From Lysobacterales bacterium (GTDB taxonomy: Bacteria > Pseudomonadota > Gammaproteobacteria > Xanthomonadales > Xanthomonadaceae), in contig JAFLDZ010000007.1 in the NCBI GenBank assembly GCA_017302135.1, positions 62,001-126,000 of the forward strand: a DNA stretch of 64,000 bases. The letters are read 5' to 3'. Shown here piece by piece: positions 46,121 through 55,768 of this stretch. A program made the position numbers and the translations under genes. The notes beneath the pieces were generated by a model, which was given only the letters and a program-made list of their open reading frames with translations, was not told the origin of the DNA and did no database searches. Numbering within the stretch: position 1 is the first letter of the stretch; every line of letters begins with the position of its first letter.

Positions 46121-48355
46121 ATGAGCCCCGCCATGTCCCGAGTCCCTGTCTGCGTGCCGCTGGCCATGCTGTGCTCGCTGTGGTGTCAGCAGGTGCATGC
46201 CGACGCCAATACCGTGGCGCCGCAGCCGCAGGAGCTGGACCGGGTGGTGGTGGTCGCCAGCAGGGCGCCGGAACCGGCCGGCCGCGTGGTCGGCACGGTC
46301 GCCGCGATCGAACGCGACGCGCTGGAACGCCATCAGGTGCAGGACATCGCCGATCTGGTGCGTTACCAGCCGGGCATCGACGCACTGGGCGACAGCACCC
46401 GCTTCGGCTGGCAGGGTTTCTCGATCCGTGGCCTCGACGGCAATCGCGTCGGCATGGAAATCGACGGCGTGCCGGTGGCCGAAGCCTTCAGCGTCGGTCA
46501 GTTCGCCGCCGCCGGTCGCGATCTGGTCGAACTGGATGCGCTGCAGCGCGTCGAAATCCTGCGCGGCCCAGCCTCCACGCTGTACGGCAGCGACGCACTG
46601 GCCGGCGTGGTCGCGTACCGCACCCGCGATCCTGGTGACCTGATCGCACGCGGCGATGACGATCATCAATTCTCTTCGCGTCTCGGCTGGTCGGGCCGCG
46701 ACGACAGTCTCGGCGCGTCCGCCGCGTTCGCGATGCGCGATGCCGGCGATCGCTTCGAAGGCATGCTGATGACGATGCGGCGCGACGGTCACGAAGCCGA
46801 CAACGCTTCTTCCACGCATCCGGCCAATCCGCTGGATTACCGCCGCGATGGCGTGCTGGCGAAAGCGGTGTGGAACGGACAGCGGTACGGGCGCTGGGTC
46901 GCGACGCTCGATCACGGCGAAGGCGAGGCGCAGACCGATGTACGGTCGCTGCGCTTCGGCCCCGGGCGTTTCTCGACCACCACCGATCTGCGCGGCGACG
47001 ACCGCTATCGCCGCAGTCGCGTCAGCCTCGGCGCGGAGTGGTCGCCGGAATCGACATCATGGCCGGGTTGGCTCGATCGCGCCGAACTGCTGCTGTACAC
47101 GCAGCGCAGCGAGACGCAGCAGGACACCGCGCAGACGCGTCTCGCCGACCGCACCACGCGCTTCCCGTCGCTGCGTCTGCGTCGTTTCGAACTGGAACAG
47201 CGCAACAGCGGCGTCGAATGGCTGGGCGAAGTACGCAGCGGCGAAGGCGCGATCCGGCATCGACAGGTATTCGGCGTTGAATTCGCGCACACCGATTACA
47301 CCGGGCAGCGCGACGGCAGCGAGATCAATCTGCTCACCGGCGCCAGCAGCAACGTGGTGCTGGGCGAACGTTTTCCGGTGCGCGATTTCCCGAACAGTGT
47401 CGCGCACGAAACCGGCGTGTTCTGGCAGGACGAAATCGCGATCGGCGAGCGCTTCGCGGTAGTGCCGGGGCTGCGCTGGGAGCGTTACGAACTCGACGCC
47501 ACCGCCGATGCGATGTTCCGCGAGGATTATCCCACCGTGCGCGTCGCCGACATCCGCCGCTCGGCGTGGACGCCGAAGCTCGGCCTGCGTTGGCAGGCGG
47601 GCGAACATTCGACGATCTTCGCGCAGTACGCACGTGGCTTTCGCGCACCGCCGTTCGGCGACGTGAACATCGGCCTGTCGCTGACCTTGCTGAATTACGA
47701 AGTGCGGCCGAATCCCGATCTGCGCCCCGAAACCAGCCACGGTCTCGAAGCGGGCTGGCGCTGGCAGCGCGACGGCATGCGCGCCAGCGTGTCGGTGTAC
47801 CGCAACCGCTATCGCGATCTGATCGATTCGCGCGCCAACCTCGGCATCGATCCGGTCAGCGGCGCGCTGATCTTTCAATCGGTGAATCGCAGCCGCGCGC
47901 GGATCGAAGGCATCGAAGGCGAATGGCAGTGGACGCCGGCCTTCAGCAGCGACTGGGAATTCCGCGCCGCAGCCGCGTGGGCGCGCGGACGCGATCTCGC
48001 CCGCGACCAGCCGCTCAACAGCGTCGCGCCCGCGCGCATCGTGCTGGGCGCGAGCTGGGCGCCGGTGCGCGCGGACTTCGGCGTGGAAGCGGTGGCGACC
48101 GGTGTCGCCGGGCAGTCGCGTCTCGACGAAACCGCCGGACCGCTGTTCCATGCGCCCGGGCATGCGCTGTTCGATGTCCACGCGTGGTGGCGACCGGCGC
48201 AGGAAGTGCGCGTGAATCTGTCGTTGCTCAATGCCTTCGACCGCCGCCACTGGGACTGGAGCACGGTGCGCGGCGTCTCCGCGACCGCCAGCGATCTCGA
48301 CTTCTACACGCGCCCCGGCCGCAGCCTCGCGCTGTCGGTATCGTTCGACTGGTGA
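46121..48355 (+). CDS. TonB-dependent haem/haemoglobin-type receptor
   Basis: 744 aa if started at ATG 46121; ATG 46133 is equally possible. Signal peptide MSRVPVCVPLAMLCSLWCQQ then cleavage after VHA. TonB box region LDRVVVVASRAPE, plug (FSIRGLDGNRVGMEIDGVPV; VEILRGPASTLYGSDALAGV) and a barrel with the FRAP box (YARGFRAPPFGD) and an NPDL box (RPNPDLRPETS). These belong to haem/haemoglobin receptors. The histidine that normally lies between FRAP and NPNL is absent. Divergent from nirS. No haem-degradation or TonB genes nearby. Confidence 0.82.
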   Translation: MSPAMSRVPVCVPLAMLCSLWCQQVHADANTVAPQPQELDRVVVVASRAPEPAGRVVGTVAAIERDALERHQVQDIADLVRYQPGIDALGDSTRFGWQGFSIRGLDGNRVGMEIDGVPVAEAFSVGQFAAAGRDLVELDALQRVEILRGPASTLYGSDALAGVVAYRTRDPGDLIARGDDDHQFSSRLGWSGRDDSLGASAAFAMRDAGDRFEGMLMTMRRDGHEADNASSTHPANPLDYRRDGVLAKAVWNGQRYGRWVATLDHGEGEAQTDVRSLRFGPGRFSTTTDLRGDDRYRRSRVSLGAEWSPESTSWPGWLDRAELLLYTQRSETQQDTAQTRLADRTTRFPSLRLRRFELEQRNSGVEWLGEVRSGEGAIRHRQVFGVEFAHTDYTGQRDGSEINLLTGASSNVVLGERFPVRDFPNSVAHETGVFWQDEIAIGERFAVVPGLRWERYELDATADAMFREDYPTVRVADIRRSAWTPKLGLRWQAGEHSTIFAQYARGFRAPPFGDVNIGLSLTLLNYEVRPNPDLRPETSHGLEAGWRWQRDGMRASVSVYRNRYRDLIDSRANLGIDPVSGALIFQSVNRSRARIEGIEGEWQWTPAFSSDWEFRAAAAWARGRDLARDQPLNSVAPARIVLGASWAPVRADFGVEAVATGVAGQSRLDETAGPLFHAPGHALFDVHAWWRPAQEVRVNLSLLNAFDRRHWDWSTVRGVSATASDLDFYTRPGRSLALSVSFDW

Positions 48356-48412
48356 GCGCGACGGGTTGCGGTGCGGCGTTACACTCGCCGCACTTCAACC
48401 ACGATCGCCGCG

Positions 48413-48970
48413 ATGTCCATCGTCCTCACCGAATTCGCCCGCCCGCGTCTGTTTCCGCGAGAACCCCGCAGCAACACCATCCAGGACTGCACGCCAGAAG
48501 CGTTCGAGCGCCGCCTCAACGCGGAGACGCCGCTGGCGGTGCTCAATGGCTATGCGCCGTTCTGCAAGCTGCACGTGCATCGCAACTGGACATCGACGCG
48601 CTGCATGACCATCCCGATCGACGACGGCAATCGTCATCGACTGCGAACGGCCTACGAAGCGCGCACGAAGGACGAACTGCCGGTGCTGGTGCGCTGGTTC
48701 GAAGGCGTGGAGCCGCCGGTCGCGGAATACCTGATTCCGATTCTCTACAGCCGCGAACAGATGGCGAAGGAAGGCACGCCCGTCGATGCCGACTGGGGCG
48801 TGGTCGGCTGTCTCTACACCATGACGCTCGAGGAAACCCCGATGACGCCGATCACGATGATGCGCAATGCGCTGGGTGTGGAGGAGGGCGGGTCGGGGGT
48901 GCAGTTGGATCGTGAAGCTTATTTGCGGAGTGTGGGGTTCTGGGAGGGGAATGCGGGGTGGAGGCCGTGA
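48413..48970 (+). CDS. DUF3228 family protein
   Basis: 185 aa from ATG 48413. Conserved features include NGYAPFCKLHVHRNWTSTRC, ARTKDELPVLVRWFEGVEPP, YLIPILYSREQMAKEGTPVD and ADWGVVGCLYTMTLEETPMT. Soluble, no signal peptide. Family function unknown. Confidence 0.8.
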   Translation: MSIVLTEFARPRLFPREPRSNTIQDCTPEAFERRLNAETPLAVLNGYAPFCKLHVHRNWTSTRCMTIPIDDGNRHRLRTAYEARTKDELPVLVRWFEGVEPPVAEYLIPILYSREQMAKEGTPVDADWGVVGCLYTMTLEETPMTPITMMRNALGVEEGGSGVQLDREAYLRSVGFWEGNAGWRP

Positions 48971-49148
48971 GGCGAGAGGCGTAGGCTGCGTCATCGAACC
49001 CGCTTGATTGATGATGGGATGGCTGGCTCGATGGTTCGACCTGCGCCTCCGCCCTACGCTGGCGCGCATCGTCGCCACGTCACGCGGCGGCTTGGCGCAG
49101 GCATCAGGCGCTTACACGTTCCCCTGTGCAGAAGGAGTTCACAACATC

Positions 49149-50240
49149 ATGCGCCAGTTCATGCGTCCATCAACCAAATCGAAAAAAAAGCTGCCTGTTG
49201 CCTGCTTTGCATTTTTTTTGAATGGTATTGCATGTGCGGCAGATGGAGATGCTCGGCAATCCAGCCTCTGTCCGCAATCGGTCGAGGCGATGAATAGAAG
49301 TTTCGTCACAGTGAAAGGCTTGGACGGAAGCTATTTTTTTCCTTTGGATTCCGGTCTGATTGTTCATACTATCGATTGGCCTGAAGCGCTTGATATGGAG
49401 GCCCTGGAAGCCTTGCGCGTGGATGCATCAAAAACCTGTGGCGAGTTCATGAGTATGTCGCCGCCTATCCATCTGCCATGGTGTGGGTCAAACAAGGGTT
49501 CAGTCCAGAAATTGGACGATTCGTCTTCTTGGACCTACCTCAGGAGCGACACATTGATCAATGTCAATGGCAGAAACGACAAGCATCCCAATGAGGTTTT
49601 TTGCAGCGAAAAGAACGACAGGATGTACGGCTTGATCTTCAGTAATGCCTACATGAATGCCAGTAAAAATCATGGGGTCAGTGAAAATTTCGGGTGTATG
49701 TATCCTTTGGATGGCGACACTGCCAAAAGACAGAAGAAGGGGTGTGGGAAATCGGAAAACCCGGGTATCGTCACAACAGACGCGCAAGGGGAATGCCGGT
49801 TTGGCGAAGGTATTGATCAATACATGGCTGATTTCAATAAACTCCTGACTGATCAGGATGGCGAATACGCACCCTATGCGGGTTCTTTGGTTTGTTCTCT
49901 ATCAAGAATGGAGCAGTTCGATCTTTGGGTAAGCGCTCGAAAGCGCATTGATTTGAGCCGCACCGAGTGGCCTGTGAATGAGTTTGTGCTGCTCAACTGG
50001 AATACGTATTCAACGAGCGCGCTTGCAGAAAACAAATTCCTGATCGGTTTCTACTATCAAACCGGATGTCAAGGTCCTTCCAAAGACGGTCATGTCATTG
50101 ATCTTCCCGATGGCAGTCGTGCCAGAGCGGAAAGGTTCGCCAAGCTTTACAAGACTTGGAGCGGGGTTGATCTTCCTGTCGTCAATTTGAGCAATGCGGC
50201 AATGCGGGAAAACAGTGGTACGCCGTTTTCTTGCAATTAA
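49149..50240 (+). CDS. Orphan secreted cysteine-rich protein
   Basis: 363 aa from ATG 49149, with AAGGAG 11 nt upstream. A basic N-terminus and hydrophobic core (KKKLPVACFAFFLNGIACA) give a Sec signal peptide with cleavage after CAA or nearby. The mature part has about ten cysteines (e.g. SSLCPQS, KTCGEF, PWCGSN, VFCSEK, FGCMYP, TGCQGP, C-terminal FSCN) and is rich in aromatics, suggesting disulfide-stabilised extracytoplasmic folding. The DNA is clearly more AT-rich than its neighbours, suggesting acquisition. I recognise no family. Confidence 0.7.
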   Translation: MRQFMRPSTKSKKKLPVACFAFFLNGIACAADGDARQSSLCPQSVEAMNRSFVTVKGLDGSYFFPLDSGLIVHTIDWPEALDMEALEALRVDASKTCGEFMSMSPPIHLPWCGSNKGSVQKLDDSSSWTYLRSDTLINVNGRNDKHPNEVFCSEKNDRMYGLIFSNAYMNASKNHGVSENFGCMYPLDGDTAKRQKKGCGKSENPGIVTTDAQGECRFGEGIDQYMADFNKLLTDQDGEYAPYAGSLVCSLSRMEQFDLWVSARKRIDLSRTEWPVNEFVLLNWNTYSTSALAENKFLIGFYYQTGCQGPSKDGHVIDLPDGSRARAERFAKLYKTWSGVDLPVVNLSNAAMRENSGTPFSCN

Positions 50241-50311
50241 ACCAGTATCGTAGCCAGGGTGTAGCCGAAGGCTATCCTCGGGGATCTTCGGAGAGAAATG
50301 CCTGCCGTCAT

Positions 50312-50340
50312 CCCGGGTGCGCGCGTTGCGCGCACCCGGG
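50312..50340. repeat. Large perfect hairpin
   Basis: 13-bp stem CCCGGGTGCGCGC / GCGCGCACCCGGG with a GTT-type loop. It lies between the orphan secreted gene and ahcY. May be a terminator for the + strand gene or a REP element. Confidence 0.6.
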
Positions 50341-50350
50341 TTACGTAAGC

Positions 50351-50384
50351 AAAAAAACGGGCGCCGAAGCGCCCGTCTTGTTTT
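50351..50384 (-). terminator. Rho-independent terminator of ahcY
   Basis: On the minus strand ACGGGCGCTTCGGCGCCCGT followed by seven T. Located ~20 nt after the ahcY stop. Confidence 0.92.
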
Positions 50385-50402
50385 GCATGCAACCGCCGTG
50401 GA

Positions 50403-51830
50403 TCAGTAGCGGTAATGCTCCGGCTTGTACGGGCCGTCCTTCGACACGCCCAGGTACTCGGCCTGTTCGGTGGTCAGCTCGGTCAGCACCACGCCGATCT
50501 TTTCCAGGTGCAGGCGCGCCACTTCCTCGTCCAGCTTCTTCGGCAGGATGTAGACCTTGGGCTCGTAGGTGCCCTTGTTGGCCCACAGGTCGATCTGCGC
50601 GAGGGTCTGGTTGGCGAACGAGTTCGACATCACGAAGCTCGGGTGGCCGGTGGCACAGCCCAGATTCACCAGGCGGCCTTCGGCGAGCAGGTAGATGCTG
50701 TTGCCGTTCTTGAAGGTGTACTTGTCGACCTGCGGCTTGATGTTCAGGCGCACGGCGTCGGAGTCGTTGAGCTTGTCGACCTGGATCTCGTTGTCGAAGT
50801 GGCCGATGTTGCAGACGATGGCCTGATCCTTCATCTGCGAGATGTGCTCAAGCGTCAGCACGTCCTTGTTGCCGGTGGTGGTGACGTAGATGTCGCCACG
50901 GCCGAGGGTGGATTCGACGGTGTTGACTTCGAAGCCTTCCATCGATGCCTGCAGGGCGTTGATCGGATCGATCTCGGTGACGACGACGCGGGCGCCGTAC
51001 GCGCGCAGCGAATGCGCCGAGCCCTTGCCGACGTCGCCGTAGCCGCAGACCACCGCGACCTTGCCGGCCAGCATCACGTCCATCGCGCGCTTCAGGCCAT
51101 CGGCCAGCGACTCGCGGCAGCCGTAGAGGTTGTCGAACTTGGACTTGGTGACCGAGTCGTTGACGTTGATCGCCGGGACCAGCAGCTTGCCCTGTTCCGC
51201 GATCTGGTACAGGCGATGCACGCCGGTGGTGGTTTCTTCGGAGACGCCCTTCCAGTCCTTGACCACGTTGGTCCAGAAGCCCGGACGCTCTTTGGCGACG
51301 CGCTTGAGCAGGTTCTTGATGACTCCTTCTTCGTGCGACGAGGCCGGTTCGTCGACCCAGGTCGAACCCTGTTCCAGCTCATAGCCCTTGTGGATCAGCA
51401 GGGTCACGTCGCCGCCGTCGTCGACGACCAGCTCCGGGCCTTTGCCGCCCGGGAAGGTCACTGCGTCGAGGGTGCAGTCCCAATATTCTTCGAGGGTTTC
51501 GCCCTTCCACGCGAACACCGGGGTGCCGGTGGCGGCGATCGCCTGCGCGGCGTGGTTCTGGGTCGAGAAGATGTTGCAGGAAGCCCAGCGCACGTCGGCG
51601 CCGATGTCCTTCAGGGTTTCGATCAGCACGGCGGTCTGGATGGTCATGTGCAGCGAACCGGTCACGCGCACGCCCTTGAGCGGCTTGGCGGCGGCGTGCT
51701 TCTTGCGGATCGACATCAGGCCCGGCATTTCGTGCTCGGCGATATCGATTTCCTTGCGGCCCCACTCGGCTTCGCCGAGCTGCATGTCGGAGACTTTGTA
51801 ATCGGGGAGGGTTTTGACTTGTGCGTTCAT
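50403..51830 (-). CDS. ahcY: S-adenosylhomocysteine hydrolase
   Basis: 475 aa. The N terminus [20 protein letters not shown], the NAD site [20 protein letters not shown] and the C-terminal [12 protein letters not shown] are all typical. It splits SAH into adenosine and homocysteine with bound NAD. The upstream SAH riboswitch should activate expression as SAH rises. Confidence 0.97.
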   Translation of the reverse strand: MNAQVKTLPDYKVSDMQLGEAEWGRKEIDIAEHEMPGLMSIRKKHAAAKPLKGVRVTGSLHMTIQTAVLIETLKDIGADVRWASCNIFSTQNHAAQAIAATGTPVFAWKGETLEEYWDCTLDAVTFPGGKGPELVVDDGGDVTLLIHKGYELEQGSTWVDEPASSHEEGVIKNLLKRVAKERPGFWTNVVKDWKGVSEETTTGVHRLYQIAEQGKLLVPAINVNDSVTKSKFDNLYGCRESLADGLKRAMDVMLAGKVAVVCGYGDVGKGSAHSLRAYGARVVVTEIDPINALQASMEGFEVNTVESTLGRGDIYVTTTGNKDVLTLEHISQMKDQAIVCNIGHFDNEIQVDKLNDSDAVRLNIKPQVDKYTFKNGNSIYLLAEGRLVNLGCATGHPSFVMSNSFANQTLAQIDLWANKGTYEPKVYILPKKLDEEVARLHLEKIGVVLTELTTEQAEYLGVSKDGPYKPEHYRY

Positions 51831-51879
51831 GGCGATGGTTCTTCCGTCGAGTGCGCCCGGGCGTTTGGCCGGGTGCGCA

Positions 51880-51965
51880 GTGAACGGGCGCCGTTCCAGG
51901 GTGAAGCCTCCGCCGAGCCTGATCCCGGACCAGAAAGCCGGGCTTGCAGCGCCCCTCGGCGGGGA
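51880..51965 (-). promoter_or_regulatory. SAH riboswitch
   Basis: On the minus strand CCGAGGGGCGCTGCAAGCCC, CAGGCTCGG and AACGGCGCCCGTTC in order, the conserved blocks of the class. It lies ~50 nt before ahcY. Confidence 0.92.
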
Positions 51966-52131
51966 GGGGCGGGATTGTATCGCTATCTCGCGATGAAAGG
52001 ATGAATCTGCTCGGCCGGCTTGAATAGCGCCCTCCGTGGCTGCTCACATGACCTGTGGCGCATCCGCCGCCACGGGTCCGGGGCCATGATGGGCGACTGC
52101 CTGTTGGCCGTTTCCAGGAGCTGTCGCCGCC

Positions 52132-54633
52132 ATGACTTCACGCCGTTCCGCAATCCGTCCGCTCGCCCTGCCGGCGCTGCTCGCCCTCGCCCTAACCGCA
52201 CCGGTCGGTTTCGCCCAGCAGCCCGCCGCGCCGCAGGCCCGGTCCGCCACCGGCTATCGCGAGCCCGTCGCCGAACTCAAGGCCATCGTCGACGCCGCGC
52301 GCCCGCCCCAGCTGTCGCTCAGCCCGCGCCGCGATCTGGTCGCACTGCAGCAGGTGCCGCCGCTGCCGTCGATCGCGCTGGTCGCGCAGCCGGAGCTGAA
52401 GCTCGCCGGCCTGCGCCTGAATCCGCGCAGTTATTCGCCCAGCCGTTTTTCGTTCGTCAGCGATCTGTGGCTGATGGACGTGGCCACCGGCAAGGAAACC
52501 CGCATCGACGGCCTGCCGCAGCCGCTGTCGCTGGCGTCGGTGGCGTGGTCGCCGGACCAGAAATATCTCGCCCTGAACCAGCAGGACCCCAACACCGGCA
52601 GCAACGCGCTGTGGCTGGTCGATGTCGGCACGCACAAGGCGCGCCGTTTGCTGGATCAACCGTTGAACACCGTGCGCGGCGGCCCGCGCTGGATGCCCGA
52701 CAGCAAGCGCCTTCTGGTGAACCTGCGCGTGGGGCAGGGTGGCGCGCCTGCGGCCGACATCGTCCCGTCCGGCCCCAACACCCAGGAAACCCGCGGCACC
52801 GGCAGCGTGCGCCAACTGCGCACGTACCAGGACATGCTGCGCAACGAAAGCGACGCGCGCACGCTGGAACACTACCTGCGCGTGCAGCCGGCGCTGGTGG
52901 GCGTGGACGGCAAGGTCGCGAACATCGGCAAGCCCGATCTCTACGCCGGTCTGTCGCCGTCGCCGGACGGCAAACATCTGCTGTCGCAGCGCATCGAACG
53001 GCCGTTCTCGTACCAGGTGCCGGTGAACTTCTTCCCGCGCCGCATCGAAGTGCTGGATCTCTCCGGCAAGCGGCTGCACAGCGTCGCGAACCTGCCGCTG
53101 TTCGAAGGCCTGCCCAGCGGCAACGACGCCACCACCACCGGCGTGCGCGACATCGAATGGCGCAGCGACGCGCCGGCCACGCTGGTCTGGGCCGAAGCGC
53201 AGGACGGCGGCGATCCGTCGAAAGCCGTCGACATCCGCGACCACGTGCTGATGCAGGCGGCGCCGTTCGACAAGGCACCGACGGTGCTGGCGAAACTCGC
53301 CGCGCGCTACGCCGGCACCGAATGGGGTCGCGGCGATGTCGCGCTGGTCGGCGAATACTGGTGGAAAACGCGCAAGGTGCGTTCGTGGAAGGTCGCGCCC
53401 GATGCGCCCGCCACCGCGCCGACGCTCATGTTCGAAGGCACCAGCGAAGACCGCTACAACGATCCGGGCAACGCGGTCACCGTGCGCGACGCCAACGGCT
53501 TCCAGCGTCTGATGTTCAGCCCCGACGGCAAGAGCGTTTATCTGATCGGCGACGGCGCCTCCGCCGAGGGCGACCGCCCGTTCCTCGATCGCTGGAATCT
53601 CGACGACAAGAGCAAGCAGCGCCTGTTCCGCTCCGAAGCGCCGCATTACTCGGCGGTGGCTGCGGTGCTCGACGACAGCGCCAGCCAGATCCTGATCACC
53701 CGCGAATCTCCGACCGAGCCCGCGAATTTCCATCGCATTGATCTTGCCGCGAAAGCGGAGCCGGTCGCGTTGACGAACTTCCCGCATCCAACGCCGCAGC
53801 TGAAGGATGTGAAAAAAGAACAGATCCGCTACAAGCGCAAGGACGGCGTCGAACTCACCGGCACGCTGTACCTGCCGCCGGGCTTCGAGCCGGGTCGCGA
53901 CACACCGCTGCCGCTGCTGATGTGGGCGTATCCGGCGGAGTTCAAATCCGCCGAGGCCGCATCGCAGGTCACCGATTCGCCGTACCGCTTCAACGCGATC
54001 AGCTACTGGGGCCCGCATCCGTTCCTCGCGCGCGGCTATGCGGTGCTCGACAATCCGTCGATGCCGATCGTCGGCGAAGGCGACAAGGAACCCAACGACA
54101 CCTATCTGCCGCAACTCATCGCCAGCGCCGAAGCCGCCATCGATGAAGTGGTGCGTCGCGGCGTGGCCGACCGCAACCGCGTCGCCATCGGCGGCCATTC
54201 CTACGGCGCGTTCATGACCGGCAACCTGCTCGCGCACACGCGCCTGTTCAAGGCCGGCATCGCCCGCAGCGGCGCGTACAACCGCACGCTCACCCCGTTC
54301 GGTTTCCAGGCCGAAGAGCGCAATTACTGGGATGCCCGAGACACCTACCAGACCATGTCGCCATTCAACTACGCCAACGGCATCAAGGACGCGCTGCTGA
54401 TGATCCACGGCGAAGAAGACAACAACTCCGGCACCTTCCCGATCCAGAGCGAACGCATGTACGCCGCCGTCAAAGGCCTCGGCGGCACCGCGCGCCTGGT
54501 GATGCTGCCCAAGGAAAGCCACGGCTACCGCGCACGCGAATCGATCCTGCACATGCTGGCCGAAACCGATGCATGGATGGACCAATATGTGAAGAACGCG
54601 AAGCCGGTCGATGCCGCAGTGCCCGCGAAATGA
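52132..54633 (+). CDS. Secreted S9 (prolyl-oligopeptidase-like/glutamyl) peptidase
   Basis: 833 aa. Signal peptide RSAIRPLALPALLALALTAP with cleavage before QQPAAPQ. A beta-propeller (repeats such as VAWSPDQKYLALN and LSPSPDGKHLLSQ) precedes an alpha/beta hydrolase. Triad: Ser in IGGHSYGAFMTG, Asp in HGEEDNNSG, His in KESHGYRARES. The extended length and lack of typical DPP4 Glu motif point to the S9 glutamyl peptidase-like subgroup, but specificity is inferred. It scavenges peptides in the periplasm or outside. Confidence 0.87.
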   Translation: MTSRRSAIRPLALPALLALALTAPVGFAQQPAAPQARSATGYREPVAELKAIVDAARPPQLSLSPRRDLVALQQVPPLPSIALVAQPELKLAGLRLNPRSYSPSRFSFVSDLWLMDVATGKETRIDGLPQPLSLASVAWSPDQKYLALNQQDPNTGSNALWLVDVGTHKARRLLDQPLNTVRGGPRWMPDSKRLLVNLRVGQGGAPAADIVPSGPNTQETRGTGSVRQLRTYQDMLRNESDARTLEHYLRVQPALVGVDGKVANIGKPDLYAGLSPSPDGKHLLSQRIERPFSYQVPVNFFPRRIEVLDLSGKRLHSVANLPLFEGLPSGNDATTTGVRDIEWRSDAPATLVWAEAQDGGDPSKAVDIRDHVLMQAAPFDKAPTVLAKLAARYAGTEWGRGDVALVGEYWWKTRKVRSWKVAPDAPATAPTLMFEGTSEDRYNDPGNAVTVRDANGFQRLMFSPDGKSVYLIGDGASAEGDRPFLDRWNLDDKSKQRLFRSEAPHYSAVAAVLDDSASQILITRESPTEPANFHRIDLAAKAEPVALTNFPHPTPQLKDVKKEQIRYKRKDGVELTGTLYLPPGFEPGRDTPLPLLMWAYPAEFKSAEAASQVTDSPYRFNAISYWGPHPFLARGYAVLDNPSMPIVGEGDKEPNDTYLPQLIASAEAAIDEVVRRGVADRNRVAIGGHSYGAFMTGNLLAHTRLFKAGIARSGAYNRTLTPFGFQAEERNYWDARDTYQTMSPFNYANGIKDALLMIHGEEDNNSGTFPIQSERMYAAVKGLGGTARLVMLPKESHGYRARESILHMLAETDAWMDQYVKNAKPVDAAVPAK

Positions 54634-54641
54634 ATCGCAGC

Positions 54642-54790
54642 AAGTAGGGTGGAGTCGGCGCAGCGCAACTCCACCATCGCCATGTCGCAAGCCCGATGCG
54701 CGTCAATCGGAGCGGTCGCTTTCCATGCGTACATGAAATCGTTTCTCCGATCCCATGGTGGAGTTGCGCTGCGCCGACTCCACCCTACTT
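54642..54790. repeat. Perfect 36-bp inverted repeat with 77-bp spacer
   Basis: Arms at 54642-54677 and 54755-54790 are exact reverse complements, each starting AAGTAGGGTGGAGTCGGC. Spacer 54678-54754 has no gene. The 149-bp unit looks like a MITE or paired REP element. It ends 54 bp before the candidate effector gene. Confidence 0.9.
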
Positions 54791-54844
54791 GATCACCGGT
54801 AATACGCGCAGTGGCTTGCGCACAATTCGACAGGGAGCTTCACC

Positions 54845-55768
54845 ATGAACGAAAAAGTCAAAGTCGGTCTGGACGAATGGATCGTCGCCGACAGCACCAA
54901 AACCGACCTGATGACCGACGGCCTCTCCGGCTGCGTCGCGGTGGGCTTGGCCAAGGGCGACAAGGTCTCGCTCTCGCATGTCTATTCGAACTGCACCGCC
55001 GACAACTGGGACGCCTACAAAGGCAAGCTCGATGCCGCGCTCACCGCTTCCAGCATGGGCGATCTGCACGGCAGCCAAGCGGTGCTGGTGTGTGCGCAGG
55101 GCGACATCACCGCAGGCAGCAGCGCTTACTTGCCGCAGCAGCTCAAAGGCTGGCTCGAAGAGAAAGGCGCCACCGTCACCATCCAACAAGACAACGGCTG
55201 CACGATGACGGCCGCCGACGGCCATCTGACCTGCACGCTCAAGAAGGATGTCGACGCCGATCTGTATCGCTACGGTTTCAAGACATCGACCGATGAGCCC
55301 GAAGGCATGAGCCATCGCGGCAAACTTTCCGACGACGCCAAAGCCGCCGGGTTGCCGCATCCGTCGCAAGCCGACCGGGACTACGCCGGGCCGTCGTTGA
55401 CCAGCGACGCGCATCCCGCCAATGGCCTGTACAAATCGATCCTCGCCAAGATGCCCGAAGAAGTGGGCGACTACGGTGATCCAGGCAGCATCGCCGCCGC
55501 ACTGACCGTACGCGCGATGCGCAAGGGCATCGATAGCGCCGACGCGGTGAGTCTGGGCGCAGGCGACAACAGCGACCGCGTGTTCGTGCTCAAGGGCAGC
55601 CCCGACGCAGGCAAAGCCGCGTTCGTCGAAATGGGTCAGGTCGAGGAGACGCCGTTGAAATTCAGCAGCCGCGAAGCCGCGGACCTGCATGTCGCGATGA
55701 CGCCTGTGTCGATCGCTGCGTCGAGCGTGCCAGTGGTGGCGGAAACGCACAGCCCCAAGTCGATGTAG
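54845..55768 (+). CDS. Putative T4SS effector: CNF/CheD/BLF1-like deamidase domain with XVIPCD-like tail
   Basis: 307 aa, no signal peptide. Residues ~1-155: MTDGLSGCVAVGL, then SLSHVY. The LSGC motif, Thr24-Cys30 spacing of six and His45 match the Thr-Cys-His arrangement recalled for the CheD/CNF1/BLF1 deamidase superfamily (CheD T21/C27/H44, BLF1 T88/C94/H106, CNF1 C866/H881). Such enzymes deamidate glutamine in targets. Residues ~185-290 resemble the XVIPCD secretion domain: HPANGLYKSILAKMPEEV, AAALTVRAMRKGIDSADAVS, RVFVLKGSPDAGKAAFVEMG and VEETPLKFSSREA. I infer a Xanthomonad X-T4SS interbacterial toxin. Candidate immunity: the neighbouring 56016 gene. The wider family link is inferred from motifs only. 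Confidence 0.7.
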   Translation: MNEKVKVGLDEWIVADSTKTDLMTDGLSGCVAVGLAKGDKVSLSHVYSNCTADNWDAYKGKLDAALTASSMGDLHGSQAVLVCAQGDITAGSSAYLPQQLKGWLEEKGATVTIQQDNGCTMTAADGHLTCTLKKDVDADLYRYGFKTSTDEPEGMSHRGKLSDDAKAAGLPHPSQADRDYAGPSLTSDAHPANGLYKSILAKMPEEVGDYGDPGSIAAALTVRAMRKGIDSADAVSLGAGDNSDRVFVLKGSPDAGKAAFVEMGQVEETPLKFSSREAADLHVAMTPVSIAASSVPVVAETHSPKSM

